Assembly: GCF_011751765.2 (NCBI RefSeq)
Contig: NZ_CP061169.1
Span: forward strand, 1,860,001 to 1,924,000
Source: Paramicrobacterium chengjingii
GTDB lineage: Bacteria; Actinomycetota; Actinomycetes; Actinomycetales; Microbacteriaceae
Direction of reading: 5' to 3'
DNA length: 64,000 nt
The translations under genes and the position numbers were made by a program. Numbering within the stretch: the first letter of the stretch is position 1; each line of letters starts with the position of its first letter. A model generated the notes under the pieces. It was given only the letters and a program-made list of their open reading frames with translations, did not search any database and was not told the DNA's origin. This document shows positions 42,399-51,236 of this stretch, piece after piece.

Positions 42399-44822
42399 AT
42401 GGCTACGTCACACAGGCAGTCCGTTGAGGTTGATGGTCGAAAGCTGCAATTGTCGAACCTTGACAAAGTGCTGTACCCGTCAACAGGAACGACTAAGCGC
42501 GATGTTCTCGACTACCTGCGCGAGATCGCTCCCGTCATGCTCCCCCACTGTCGTGATCGTGCGGCCACCCGCAAGCGCTGGCCAGACGGCGTGGGAGATA
42601 ACGAAGCAGCGCAGATGTTCTTTCAGAAGGACATCGGTGACGGCGCTCCCGAGTGGGTCAAACGTCGCAGCATCCAACATTCTGATCATGTTAATCAGTA
42701 CCCGCTCGTGAACGACCTCGCAACGCTCACGTGGCTCGGTCAGCTCGCTGCCCTCGAGATCCACGTTCCACAATGGCGTTTCGGCCCCCGCGGTGCGCAG
42801 AAGAACCCCGACCGCCTCGTACTCGATCTCGACCCCGGCGAGGGCGTGACTCTGCGTGAGTGCGCGGAAGTCGCACGCCGCGCCCGCGACATCCTGCATG
42901 ACATGGGCTTGAACGTTGTGCCTGTGACGAGCGGCAGCAAGGGGATCCATCTCTATGCCGCGCTTGACGAATCGCAGACCTCTGACCAGGTGTCACAGGT
43001 CGCGCGCGAGCTCGCTCGGTCGTTGGAAGCGGATTACCCCGACGAAATCATCAGTTCAATGAAGCGTTCCGCCCGCGCAGGAAAGGTGTTCATCGATTGG
43101 AGCCAGAACAGCGAGAGCAAGACGACTGTAGCTCCCTATTCGCTGCGCGGACGCTCACATCCCACAGTCGCTGCTCCGCGCACATGGCACGAGCTGGCAT
43201 CACCTCATCTGAAGCAGCTCGACTTTCGCGACGTGCGTGGGCGTGTCAAACGACGCGGCGATCCAATGGCCGACATTGCCGGCGACGACGACGAGCCTCA
43301 CCGAGACCAACTGACCGTCTATCGATCCAAGCGCACACAGAGCAAGACGCCAGAGCCGATTCCGGATGCTGTCGCCCTCGAGCGTCGCGAGGCTCCGATG
43401 TTCGTCATCCAGCGTCATGACGCGAGCACGCTGCATGACGATTTCCGGCTCGAGCACGAGGGTGTGCTCGTGAGTTGGGCTCTGCCCAAGGGCGTGCCCA
43501 CGGATCCGAAGCGCAATCGCCTGGCCATTCCCACAGAAGATCATCCGCTGGAATATGGCAGTTTCGAAGGTGCAATTCCGTCGGGAGAGTACGGCGCCGG
43601 TTCCGTCGAAATCTGGGACTCCGGCACAATCAACATCGAGAAGTGGCGCGACGACGAAGTCATCGCTACGCTCCACGGCTCCGCTGAGGGCGGCCTGGGC
43701 AGTGCACGACGGTTCGCGCTGTTTCGCACCACGGACGATCCGAAGAAACCGCAGTGGATGATCCACCTCATGGACGACAAGCACACGCCCCATGACGATA
43801 GTGGCTCTCGGAATGCACGGCGACGCCGCTCGGCCTCGACCGACTCGCGGCCCACGACGCTACGTCCCATGCTCGCGACACGCGGGACCCCCGCGAACAT
43901 CAGGGACGACTCACCGGAGACGTGGGCATTCGAGATGAAGTGGGACGGCATGCGTGCTCTCGTTCAGATCGACGACGACTCAATACGGCTTGTGAGCCGC
44001 TCGGGGCGCGACATCACGGGAACCTACCCGGAGTTCGCCGATGCTTCCCAGGAGGTCGCCGCAGACACGTGCGTCCTCGACACCGAGCTCGTCGCGCTCG
44101 ACGATGATGGACGCCCCGATTTCGGCCGTATCCAGCAGCGCATGAACCTCACTCGCCCACGCGATGTCGAACGCGCACTCCAGCGTGTGGCAGTGACGGC
44201 CATGGTCTTCGACGTTCTCGAGGTGAATGGCAGTTCGACGACATCGCTGCCGTACAGCGATCGGCGGGAGCTGCTTGACGAGATCATTGATCAGGATGCC
44301 GAGGGCAAGCTCCAGCATCCGGCTGCGTTCACGGGCAATCTCGATGCGGCGATCGCCTCGAGCCGAGAACGCGGCGGCGAAGGTGTGATGGCCAAGCGGC
44401 GTGACAGCACGTATGCTCCGGGCTCACGCTCCCGCGACTGGATCAAGCTTCCCAACGCCGAGGCGAGCGAAGTCATCGTCATCGGCTGGCGGCCGAGCGA
44501 CACCGATCCGCGGGGATTCGCCTCGCTGCTGCTCGCTGTGGATGTCGGGGGCGAGCTCAGGTATGCCGGGCGGGTCGGAACAGGGTTCACCGTGCGCGAC
44601 CGCCACAGCATCCGCTCTGAGCTCACCCGCATCGAGCGCAAGACGGCCCCGATAGCTGACGTTCCGGCCGCAGACGCACGTGAAGCGCACTGGGTGAGCG
44701 CTCGCCGCGTCGCCGAGGTGACGTACCGCGAGTTCACAACTGACCATCGGTTCCGGCATCCGGTCTGGCGCGGCTGGCGTCCAGACAAGAGGATTGCCGA
44801 CGTGAACCCTCCCGGATCTTGA
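42399..44822 (+). CDS. ligD: LigD, multifunctional ATP-dependent DNA ligase of end joining
   Basis: An 807-residue protein with the mycobacterial domain order. A primase-like polymerase domain (about residues 10-290) carries the metal site in LVLDLDPG and SGSKGIHLYA. The 3'-phosphoesterase domain is about 325-470 (FVIQRHDASTLHDDFRLEHEGVLVSWALPKG). The ATP ligase domain starts near 490, with nucleophile K514 in EMKWDGMRALVQ and a C-terminal OB domain. Together with Ku it processes and seals double-strand breaks. Start at ATG 42399 (GGAG very close upstream); a longer frame upstream overlaps ku and is rejected. Confidence 0.96.
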   Translation: MATSHRQSVEVDGRKLQLSNLDKVLYPSTGTTKRDVLDYLREIAPVMLPHCRDRAATRKRWPDGVGDNEAAQMFFQKDIGDGAPEWVKRRSIQHSDHVNQYPLVNDLATLTWLGQLAALEIHVPQWRFGPRGAQKNPDRLVLDLDPGEGVTLRECAEVARRARDILHDMGLNVVPVTSGSKGIHLYAALDESQTSDQVSQVARELARSLEADYPDEIISSMKRSARAGKVFIDWSQNSESKTTVAPYSLRGRSHPTVAAPRTWHELASPHLKQLDFRDVRGRVKRRGDPMADIAGDDDEPHRDQLTVYRSKRTQSKTPEPIPDAVALERREAPMFVIQRHDASTLHDDFRLEHEGVLVSWALPKGVPTDPKRNRLAIPTEDHPLEYGSFEGAIPSGEYGAGSVEIWDSGTINIEKWRDDEVIATLHGSAEGGLGSARRFALFRTTDDPKKPQWMIHLMDDKHTPHDDSGSRNARRRRSASTDSRPTTLRPMLATRGTPANIRDDSPETWAFEMKWDGMRALVQIDDDSIRLVSRSGRDITGTYPEFADASQEVAADTCVLDTELVALDDDGRPDFGRIQQRMNLTRPRDVERALQRVAVTAMVFDVLEVNGSSTTSLPYSDRRELLDEIIDQDAEGKLQHPAAFTGNLDAAIASSRERGGEGVMAKRRDSTYAPGSRSRDWIKLPNAEASEVIVIGWRPSDTDPRGFASLLLAVDVGGELRYAGRVGTGFTVRDRHSIRSELTRIERKTAPIADVPAADAREAHWVSARRVAEVTYREFTTDHRFRHPVWRGWRPDKRIADVNPPGS

Positions 44823-44848
44823 GGCTACAGCTGACGTCTCGACCGAAA

Positions 44849-44892
44849 CACCGCTGACCGGCACGTCATGATGACGGTGCCGGCCAGCGGTG
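44849..44892. terminator. large convergent hairpin between ligD and the E2 gene
   Basis: CACCGCTG-A-CCGGCAC and GTGCCGG-C-CAGCGGTG form a 15-pair stem with one mismatch; the loop region CGTCATGATGACG is itself palindromic. It sits midway between two converging stops. There is no T-run, but the stability and place fit a bidirectional terminator. Confidence 0.75.
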
Positions 44893-44907
44893 CGAGATCA
44901 CTGAAGA

Positions 44908-46245
44908 TCAGGCGATGATCGTCCACGGGTTCTCGATCAGACGCGTGAGCGTCTGCAGGAACTGCGCGGCGAGTGCGCCGTCGATGATGCGGTGATCGCT
45001 CGAGAGCGTGTACCGCATACGATGACGGGCGACGATCTTGCCGTCGACGACGACCGCCTCCTGCTTGGTGCCACCGACAGCAAGAATTGCACCCTCCGGC
45101 GGATTGATGATCGCCGTGAACTCTTCAACGCCAAACATGCCGAGGTTGCTGATCGTGAACGTGCCGCCCGACATCTGAGCGGGAGACAGCTTCTTCTCGT
45201 TCGCCAGTTTGGCGAGCTTCTTGGTTTCGATTCCCAACTGGGTGACCGTCTTGGTGTCGGCATCGTCGATGACCGGAACCATCAGACCGACGTCGCTGGC
45301 CACGGCGACCCCCACGTTGACACGCGAGTGCCGCAGTGTGTGATCGGCGTCATCGCCCACGTAAGACGCATTGACCTCGGGATGCTCACGCAGTGCGAGG
45401 GCAGCGGCGCGCACGAGAAGATCGTTGACGCTCACCTTCGGGCGATCCGATGCGACAAGCTGCTCGTTGAGCGACGCGCGCAGTTTCACAAGCTCTTCTG
45501 CGTCGGCAACTGCCGTCACGTAGAAGTGCGGAACCTCGCGAGCACTCTCACCGAGTCGACGGGCGATGACACGACGGATGTTGCTGATCGGCTGCTTCTC
45601 TGATCCGCGGCGCTCATCGTCTGACGAGGGCTTCGGGGCTTCCTTGGGAGCAGACGTCGCCTCTGGCTTTGCCGATTCCTTCTTCTTCGACGAGGACGGA
45701 GCCTCCGAAAGAAGCGGGTCAATGTCGGCACGAATGATGCGACCGCCGGGACCCGTTCCATCGACAGTGCTCAGGTCGAGGTCATAGTCGCGAGCGAGCT
45801 TGCGCACGAGCGGCGATGCGAACTGACGTTCGCCGTCGCTCTGCGAAGCCTCAGACTTCTTTTCGGTCGGTTCGCTGGCAGCATCCGAATCTGACGTCTC
45901 TTCGTCACCAGACTTCTCGGCTGCACCCTTTGAGTCCTCCGCGCCGGCCGGCTCGTCAGTCTTCGACTGCGCCTCGCCAGAATCATCGTCGTCGCCCGAA
46001 TCACCGGAGCCATCGTCGATATTCGCGATGGGAGTTCCGATCGAAACGAGCTCGCCTTCCTCGACGAGAATCTTCGACAGAGTTCCCGACTCATAGGCCT
46101 CATACTCCATGGTGGCCTTGTCGGTTTCGATCTCGACGAGAACGTCGCCTTCTTCTACAGTGTCGCCGACCTTCTTGTGCCAGGTGGCAATTGCGCCCTC
46201 CTCCATGGTGTCGGAGAGTCGCGGCATTGTGATTTCAATCATCAT
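44908..46245 (-). CDS. dihydrolipoamide acyltransferase (E2) of a 2-oxoacid dehydrogenase complex
   Basis: A 445-residue E2. A single lipoyl domain (residues 1-78) carries lipoyl-lysine K43 in EIETDKATM. A long Asp/Ser/Glu-rich linker follows, then the E1/E3-binding domain (ASPLVRKLARDYDLDLSTVDGTGPGGRI), a second charged linker, and the catalytic acyltransferase core with H418 and D422 in DHRIIDGALAAQF. The domain set fits pyruvate dehydrogenase E2; a branched-chain or acetoin enzyme is not excluded. Last gene of the E1-alpha/E1-beta/E2 operon; no E3 gene is in the window. Confidence 0.93.
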   Translation of the reverse strand: MMIEITMPRLSDTMEEGAIATWHKKVGDTVEEGDVLVEIETDKATMEYEAYESGTLSKILVEEGELVSIGTPIANIDDGSGDSGDDDDSGEAQSKTDEPAGAEDSKGAAEKSGDEETSDSDAASEPTEKKSEASQSDGERQFASPLVRKLARDYDLDLSTVDGTGPGGRIIRADIDPLLSEAPSSSKKKESAKPEATSAPKEAPKPSSDDERRGSEKQPISNIRRVIARRLGESAREVPHFYVTAVADAEELVKLRASLNEQLVASDRPKVSVNDLLVRAAALALREHPEVNASYVGDDADHTLRHSRVNVGVAVASDVGLMVPVIDDADTKTVTQLGIETKKLAKLANEKKLSPAQMSGGTFTISNLGMFGVEEFTAIINPPEGAILAVGGTKQEAVVVDGKIVARHRMRYTLSSDHRIIDGALAAQFLQTLTRLIENPWTIIA

Positions 46246-46251
46246 TCCGTC

Positions 46252-47247
46252 TTACCTGCGGTGACCGACCGCGTCGAGGGTTTGACGGATGGCGTTTTTC
46301 ACGTCATCCGCAGACGGCAGAGCAGCCGTCTCAAGTGGCTTCGCGTACGGCATGGGCACTTCGGCCATAGCCACTCGGCGAACGGGAGCATCGAGGTAAT
46401 CGAATGCACCATCAGAAATGGATGCTGCGATCTCCGCACCGATCCCATAGGTCAGCCAGTCGTCTTCGAGCACGACGGCTGCGTGGGTCTTCTTCACCGA
46501 TTCGACGAAGGTCTCACGATCGAGCGGACGAAGGCTGCGTAGGTCGACAACCTCGATGTCGAGGCCTTCCTTCTCGGCAAGCTCCTCGGCAACCGCCGTC
46601 GCAACGGTGGCCATGCGCGAATACCCGATGAGCGTGAGATCTTTACCTTCGCGCGTAACCTTTGCCTTGCCGATGACTGCTGCCTCATCGCCGTCTGGAA
46701 CCTCGCCCTTGGTGTTGTACAGACCGAGGTTCTCGAGAAACAGCACAGGGTCGTCGTCGCGAATTGCGGCGAGCAGCAAAGCCTTGGCATCGGCAGGCGT
46801 GCTCGGTGCCACAACCTTCATTCCCGGAACAAACGAGTAGTACAGCTCGATGTTCTGCGAGTGAGTCGCTCCAAGCTGCTGTCCTCCGCCGCCTGGGGTG
46901 CGAATCACCATCGGAACCTTGGCCTGGCCGCCAAACATTCCGTAGATCTTCGCTGCGTGATTGACGATCTGGTCGAGTGCCAGAAGCGAGAAGTTGATTG
47001 TCATGATCTCGACGACAGGGCGAAGCCCAACCATCGCGGCGCCGATCGCTGCGCCAGTGAATCCCTCTTCCGCGATCGGGGTATCGCGCACCCGCTTCTC
47101 GCCGAACTCTTCGAGCATCCCCGCGGTGATTTTGTACGATCCCTCGAAGACACCGATCTCTTCGCCGATCAGCAGCACGTTCTCGTCGCGGAGCATCTCT
47201 GAGCGCAGCGTGTCGTGCAGTGCCTGGCGGTACGTCATGATGCTCAT
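46252..47247 (-). CDS. 2-oxoacid dehydrogenase E1 component, beta subunit (pyruvate dehydrogenase-like)
   Basis: A 331-residue transketolase-like beta subunit. It begins MSIMTYRQALHDTLRSEMLRDENVLLIGEEIGVFEGSYKIT with the conserved Glu that activates thiamine diphosphate. FTGAAIGAAMVGLRPVVEIMTINF and RTPGGGGQQLGATHSQ are typical of PDH E1-beta. It overlaps the E1-alpha stop by four bases (ATGA) and ends six bases before E2, so the three are translated together. Confidence 0.94.
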   Translation of the reverse strand: MSIMTYRQALHDTLRSEMLRDENVLLIGEEIGVFEGSYKITAGMLEEFGEKRVRDTPIAEEGFTGAAIGAAMVGLRPVVEIMTINFSLLALDQIVNHAAKIYGMFGGQAKVPMVIRTPGGGGQQLGATHSQNIELYYSFVPGMKVVAPSTPADAKALLLAAIRDDDPVLFLENLGLYNTKGEVPDGDEAAVIGKAKVTREGKDLTLIGYSRMATVATAVAEELAEKEGLDIEVVDLRSLRPLDRETFVESVKKTHAAVVLEDDWLTYGIGAEIAASISDGAFDYLDAPVRRVAMAEVPMPYAKPLETAALPSADDVKNAIRQTLDAVGHRR

Positions 47248-48356
47248 GCGCGGCCTCCGTTCGTGGGGAAGGGTGCCGGTTCAAACAGATGCTCGCCTGG
47301 AAGCCGGCGTGAGTCATTCGGAACGGGCGTGGCATAGGTGTAGTCGAACAGCGTCGACACGTCGGGGTGGGGACTGTCTTCCGCGAATTTCGCGGCATCA
47401 GCGGCGAGCTTCTTCGCGGACTCGTCGATCTTCTTGATCTCGTCGTCGTCAAGAACGCCGTCCTTCTTGAGCTTCGCAGCGAAGGTGACGACGGGGTCGT
47501 TGAGCTTGAGCTTCTCGACCTCCTTCGGGTCACGGTACTTGGCCGGGTCGACGACGGAGTGCCCTTTGAGACGCTCCACCATGACTTCGAGGAGGAACGG
47601 CTTGCCCTTGCGTGCAGACGCCACTGCCCGCTTGGCCGCATCGAAGACAGCGACTGGATCGAGGCCATCGACCCTCTCAGCCTCCATCCGGTACGCAGCA
47701 CCGCGTTTGTAGAGCTCGGGCTCGGCGGAGGCCTTTTCAACGGTGGTTCCCATGCCGAGGCCGTTGTTGATGATCACGAAGACACAGGGCAGGTTCCAGA
47801 GAGCCGCGATATTGAGCGACTCGTGGAAGGCGCCGATGTTCGTTGTGCCGTCGCCCATGGTGCACATGACGACGTCCTTCTCTCCGCGATAGTCGATGCC
47901 GAGGGCAACGCCCGTGGCGAGCGGAATCTGCCCGCCGACGATGCCGTAGCCGCCGAGAAGGCGCTTCTCGATATCGAACATGTGCATCGATCCGCCCCAG
48001 CCCTTTGAGACACCGTCTGAACGCCCATAGAGTTCGGCCATCACCTGGTTGGGATCAATGTCACGAGCCAGGGCATAACCGTGCTCGCGGTAGTTCGTGA
48101 AGAGGTAGTCGGTTGGCTTCAGCGCCGCCATCAGTCCTACGACAGCGGCTTCTTCACCAAGGTTCAGGTGACAATATCCTCCGACCAGCGCTTGCGTATA
48201 AGCGCGTGACGCCCGCTCTTCAAACCGGCGGATGTCCATCATCTGCCGATAGAAGTCGAGAAGCTGCTTTGAGTCCTTCTTCGGGCTCGAAGCTGCCTTC
48301 TTGCGAGGCGTTGTGGTCGAGCGTGATGTCGTCTTCCGCGGGGTCCGCGTGGCCAT
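47244..48356 (-). CDS. 2-oxoacid dehydrogenase E1 component, alpha subunit (pyruvate dehydrogenase-like)
   Basis: A 370-residue thiamine-diphosphate enzyme; the TPP motif runs from MGDGTTNIGAFHE to FVIINN. The block GYCHLNLGEEAAVVG and GGSMHMFDIEKRLLGGYGIVGGQIPLATG is close to PDH E1-alpha of proteobacteria and organelles, favouring pyruvate over branched-chain substrates. It carries an unusual N-terminal extension of about 30 residues rich in Arg, Lys, Ser and Thr. Start ATG 48356 has GGGAGA upstream; a longer upstream frame lies in the promoter region and is rejected. First gene of the operon. Confidence 0.93.
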   Translation of the reverse strand: MATRTPRKTTSRSTTTPRKKAASSPKKDSKQLLDFYRQMMDIRRFEERASRAYTQALVGGYCHLNLGEEAAVVGLMAALKPTDYLFTNYREHGYALARDIDPNQVMAELYGRSDGVSKGWGGSMHMFDIEKRLLGGYGIVGGQIPLATGVALGIDYRGEKDVVMCTMGDGTTNIGAFHESLNIAALWNLPCVFVIINNGLGMGTTVEKASAEPELYKRGAAYRMEAERVDGLDPVAVFDAAKRAVASARKGKPFLLEVMVERLKGHSVVDPAKYRDPKEVEKLKLNDPVVTFAAKLKKDGVLDDDEIKKIDESAKKLAADAAKFAEDSPHPDVSTLFDYTYATPVPNDSRRLPGEHLFEPAPFPTNGGRA

Positions 48357-48396
48357 CAAGATCTCCCTTCGGCCTTCTTTGTAAGAGGGCCTAGTG

Positions 48397-48429
48397 CCAA
48401 TATCAGTCGAAATGAGACTGTTCGGTATC
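48397..48429. promoter_or_regulatory. candidate operator between the E1-alpha operon and its divergent TetR gene
   Basis: CAGTC-N7-GACTG (48404-48420) is the core of a longer imperfect inverted repeat reading CCAATATCAGTC outward on one side and GACTGTTCGGTATC on the other. It lies in the 133-base divergent promoter region, the usual place for a TetR operator controlling both genes. Confidence 0.45.
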
Positions 48430-48489
48430 ATTGTATTGCATCGAGTCGCCAAACGCACCTACTTTGGCGCGTGACGGACAGGAGCAGTT

Positions 48490-49092
48490 ATGACGGTATC
48501 TGACCGGCGCGCCCCTGCGCGCAAACGAGGCCGCCCCACCGCAGCCGAGCGGGTGCAGCGCCGCAGCCAAATTCTCGAAGCAGCCCTCGCCGTCTTTCTT
48601 GAGCACGGTTTCGGCAACACGACGATTGAGCAGCTCGCACAGGCAGCGCGCGTGAGCAAACGGACGATATACAGCTACTTCGGCGACAAGGCAGCTGTCT
48701 TCGCCGAAATGGTGCAGCGCCTCGCCAAGGGCGTCAGCACCGAGCCTCCGCCCGGAGACACGCTGGAGACTCTCGCAACACGAATCGTCACGCGACTGCA
48801 CTCGGCCGAGCTCATCGGTCTCCACCAGCTCGTCATCGCCGAATCGTCTCGGTTTCCCGAGTTGGCCGTCACCCTGCACTCAAACGGCGACGAGCGTCAT
48901 ATTGCGCGACTCGCCGAGCATCTGCGCGCCGAACGCGGACCGGAGGCGGAGCAGCTTGCGCCGGTTCTTTTCACGCTGCTTCTCGGCTTGCCCCATCGGA
49001 TGCGCCTTCTCGGACTTCTCGACCCGGTCACCGATGACGAAGCGACGACGCACGCACGGTCCGCGCTGGACGTGCTCGGTCTCGCGCGCTGA
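48490..49092 (+). CDS. TetR-family transcriptional regulator, divergent from the PDH-like operon
   Basis: A 200-residue repressor-type protein. After a basic leader (RRAPARKRGRPTAAERVQRRSQ) comes the helix-turn-helix ILEAALAVFLEHGFGNTTIEQLAQAARVSKRTIYSYFGDKAAVFAEMV (about residues 28-76). The C-terminal ligand domain is of the common TetR_C type. AGGAG precedes ATG 48490. Its position suggests control of the E1/E2 operon, the ligand being unknown. Confidence 0.9.
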   Translation: MTVSDRRAPARKRGRPTAAERVQRRSQILEAALAVFLEHGFGNTTIEQLAQAARVSKRTIYSYFGDKAAVFAEMVQRLAKGVSTEPPPGDTLETLATRIVTRLHSAELIGLHQLVIAESSRFPELAVTLHSNGDERHIARLAEHLRAERGPEAEQLAPVLFTLLLGLPHRMRLLGLLDPVTDDEATTHARSALDVLGLAR

Positions 49093-49093
49093 C

Positions 49094-49834
49094 TCAGATG
49101 GCGAAGTCGCTGGGGTCTGTGCCGAAGGGCACAGAATCTTCAGCATCCTTCTCTTTGTTGGCCGTTGTTCCGTAGCTCGAATTGATGAGGATCGGCATGT
49201 GGTCGGAGAGTCCGCGAGGCAACGTTGCGACGTTGCCGATGTCGAGCCCGATCGATGTCGCGAAGTCGAAATGACCGCGAAAGAACTTGTAGCGCGTGTA
49301 CGTGCGTGCGTCGCTCAGTGTGAGATCGTAGCCGCGGTTGCGCACCCGCTGCGTCAGCCCGTTCTTGAACACAGGGTAGTTGTAGTCCCCCACCATGAGC
49401 GTCGGGATTCCGGGGCCCATCCGGTGCAGCTCTTCGTGTGCCGACCTGATCTGATTGCGGCGCAGCGAGTTTAAGGCGGTCAACGGTGCCGCGTGAAACG
49501 AAGCGACGATGACGTCGCGACCCTCTTCGCGGTCGGTGAGCCGTGACCCGAGCAGGCGTTCATGTGCCGGCCGCAACACGCGATCGTGCATGGACTTCTT
49601 CAAGGCAAAGGCTTGAGTATCGACTGCTTCATACCGGTCGTCACGGTAGTAGATGGCGAGGCCGAGCCTGTTGCGCTGAGTTGAGTCGGCAAGTCTCAGG
49701 TTGCCAATGTCGTCAGGCAGATCGATGGTGTCCGCCTCCTGCAGGCAGACAGCATCCGGCTCATACCGCTCAATCAGAGCGACGAGTTCGCTCATTGCGC
49801 GATTCTTGCGCAGGTTATAGCTGATGACCTTCAT
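49094..49834 (-). CDS. endonuclease/exonuclease/phosphatase-family protein
   Basis: A 246-residue EEP-fold metal-dependent hydrolase. Motifs: MKVISYNLRKN (Asn), VCLQEAD (metal Glu), VASFHAAP, LMVGDYNYP (Asp and Asn) and LSDHMPIL (Asp-His). Everything needed for catalysis is present. Members cleave DNA, RNA, phosphoinositides or sphingomyelin; no signal peptide is seen, so an intracellular role is likely. Stop nearly touches the TetR stop (convergent). Confidence 0.82.
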   Translation of the reverse strand: MKVISYNLRKNRAMSELVALIERYEPDAVCLQEADTIDLPDDIGNLRLADSTQRNRLGLAIYYRDDRYEAVDTQAFALKKSMHDRVLRPAHERLLGSRLTDREEGRDVIVASFHAAPLTALNSLRRNQIRSAHEELHRMGPGIPTLMVGDYNYPVFKNGLTQRVRNRGYDLTLSDARTYTRYKFFRGHFDFATSIGLDIGNVATLPRGLSDHMPILINSSYGTTANKEKDAEDSVPFGTDPSDFAI

Positions 49835-49852
49835 GCTGCCTCCCTCGCGAAC

Positions 49853-50344
49853 TCAGCCTACGCCGAGTTCGGAGTGCGGCTCGACGTCTCTTCTCGGTCC
49901 CCTGACAGCAGTGCGCGAGAGAACAAGCGTGGTAGTGGACATACCTAAATACACGATTCCCAGCGGGTTACAGAGCGCAACCGTCATCTCGACGGCCCAC
50001 GGCTCGCCTGTTGGTGCCATGAACGAGCGGGCACCTGCTTCGGTGATCTCCGGAACCGTCGCCCCGAAGAGAACGCCGCTTCCGGCCGCAAGAACGAACG
50101 CCACAATTGCCCGACGGATGCTGTGCCCGCGACGCACGGCCGTGCGCATCGAGAGCCCGGCAGCGCCATGAAGCACAAGTCCGAGCGGCGCAATCGTCAG
50201 TGACATGATCATGCCGATGGTTCCTGACCACCCAAACAGAACCCGACCAAAGCCGATCCACGCAGCAAGCGCAATGCCGATCAGAATGACTGTAACGCCG
50301 GAGGCCAGGGCAGAGCGGCTCACTGTGGTTGAAGACTGGGACAT
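49853..50344 (-). CDS. four-helix membrane protein of unknown function
   Basis: A 163-residue protein from ATG 50344 (MSQSSTTVSRS). Four hydrophobic segments can be seen: SGVTVILIGIALAAWIGFG, TIGMIMSLTIAPLGLVLHGAAGL, RAIVAFVLAAGSGVLFGATVP and TVALCNPLGIVYLGMSTTTLVL. No motif is recognised. In-frame ATGs farther upstream (50404, 50449) would overlap the divergent SDR start and lack ribosome sites. Upstream of the EEP gene on the same strand with an 18-base gap. Confidence 0.65.
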   Translation of the reverse strand: MSQSSTTVSRSALASGVTVILIGIALAAWIGFGRVLFGWSGTIGMIMSLTIAPLGLVLHGAAGLSMRTAVRRGHSIRRAIVAFVLAAGSGVLFGATVPEITEAGARSFMAPTGEPWAVEMTVALCNPLGIVYLGMSTTTLVLSRTAVRGPRRDVEPHSELGVG

Positions 50345-50437
50345 AGGGAGAGGCTTTCTGATTGATTCACCATCAAGTCTGCCCTGTTCACCTGAGAGGC
50401 TCATGCCGCGGCGAAATTGCCGTGAGACGATGGGCAC

Positions 50438-51127
50438 ATGCCTGTGCACGTCATCACCGGCGCCGGTTCCGGAATCGGCGCAGCCCTGACCCGCGTTTTA
50501 CTCGACCGTGGAGATGACGTCGTTACCCTCGCGAGAAACGCGGGCCGCGCAAAACAGATCGCCTCAGAAATCCCGGGCGTGTCCACACTGGTCGGCGATC
50601 TCGAAAACCCCGGGCGGCTGGCATGGGCTTTGTCGAAGCAGCACCTGCCCGAACGCATAGATTCCCTCGTGCACGCCGCGGGCGTCGTCGACCTCGGCAC
50701 TGTCGGCGATCTCAGCGCAGCATCGTGGCTGCAACAGCTCACAGTGAACCTCATGGCACCCGCGGAGCTCACGCGTCTGCTGCTCCCTGTACTCCGCGTC
50801 TCGGGCGCCCGCATTGTTTTCGTCAATTCAGGGGCTGGCCTTCGCGCAAACCCGGAATGGTCGGCATACGCGGCGTCAAAGCATGGACTCAAAGCGCTCG
50901 CGGACTCGCTGAGGGCTGAAGAACGAGCGAACGGCGTGCAGGTGACGTCCGTGTACCCGGGTCGAACAGCCACTCCGATGCAGCAGAAAGTGCACCATCA
51001 GGAGGGCATCGAGTATGTCGCGGAGCGCTTCATCGATCCGATGTCTGTGGTGACAAGCATCCTGACAGCGCTTGATCTTCCTCGAGACGCTGAGATCACC
51101 GACCTGTCAGTCCGCCCGGGAAAGTGA
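50438..51127 (+). CDS. short-chain dehydrogenase/reductase
   Basis: A 229-residue Rossmann-fold oxidoreductase. The cofactor motif is GAGSGIG (residues 8-14), with NSGAG and YAASKHGLKALA containing the catalytic Tyr and Lys, and VYPGRTATPM. An Arg after the second strand (LARNAGRAK) suggests NADP(H). The substrate is unknown. Start ATG 50438. Confidence 0.9.
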   Translation: MPVHVITGAGSGIGAALTRVLLDRGDDVVTLARNAGRAKQIASEIPGVSTLVGDLENPGRLAWALSKQHLPERIDSLVHAAGVVDLGTVGDLSAASWLQQLTVNLMAPAELTRLLLPVLRVSGARIVFVNSGAGLRANPEWSAYAASKHGLKALADSLRAEERANGVQVTSVYPGRTATPMQQKVHHQEGIEYVAERFIDPMSVVTSILTALDLPRDAEITDLSVRPGK

Positions 51128-51236
51128 GCCGGTTGAGGGGCTGAACGATCGGTCCCCACACGAATGCCACATAAGCATCGCAATCATCGACTTGCGGGGT
51201 AGGATGGGCTCAGCAGAAACGAAGCAAGGGGGCATC

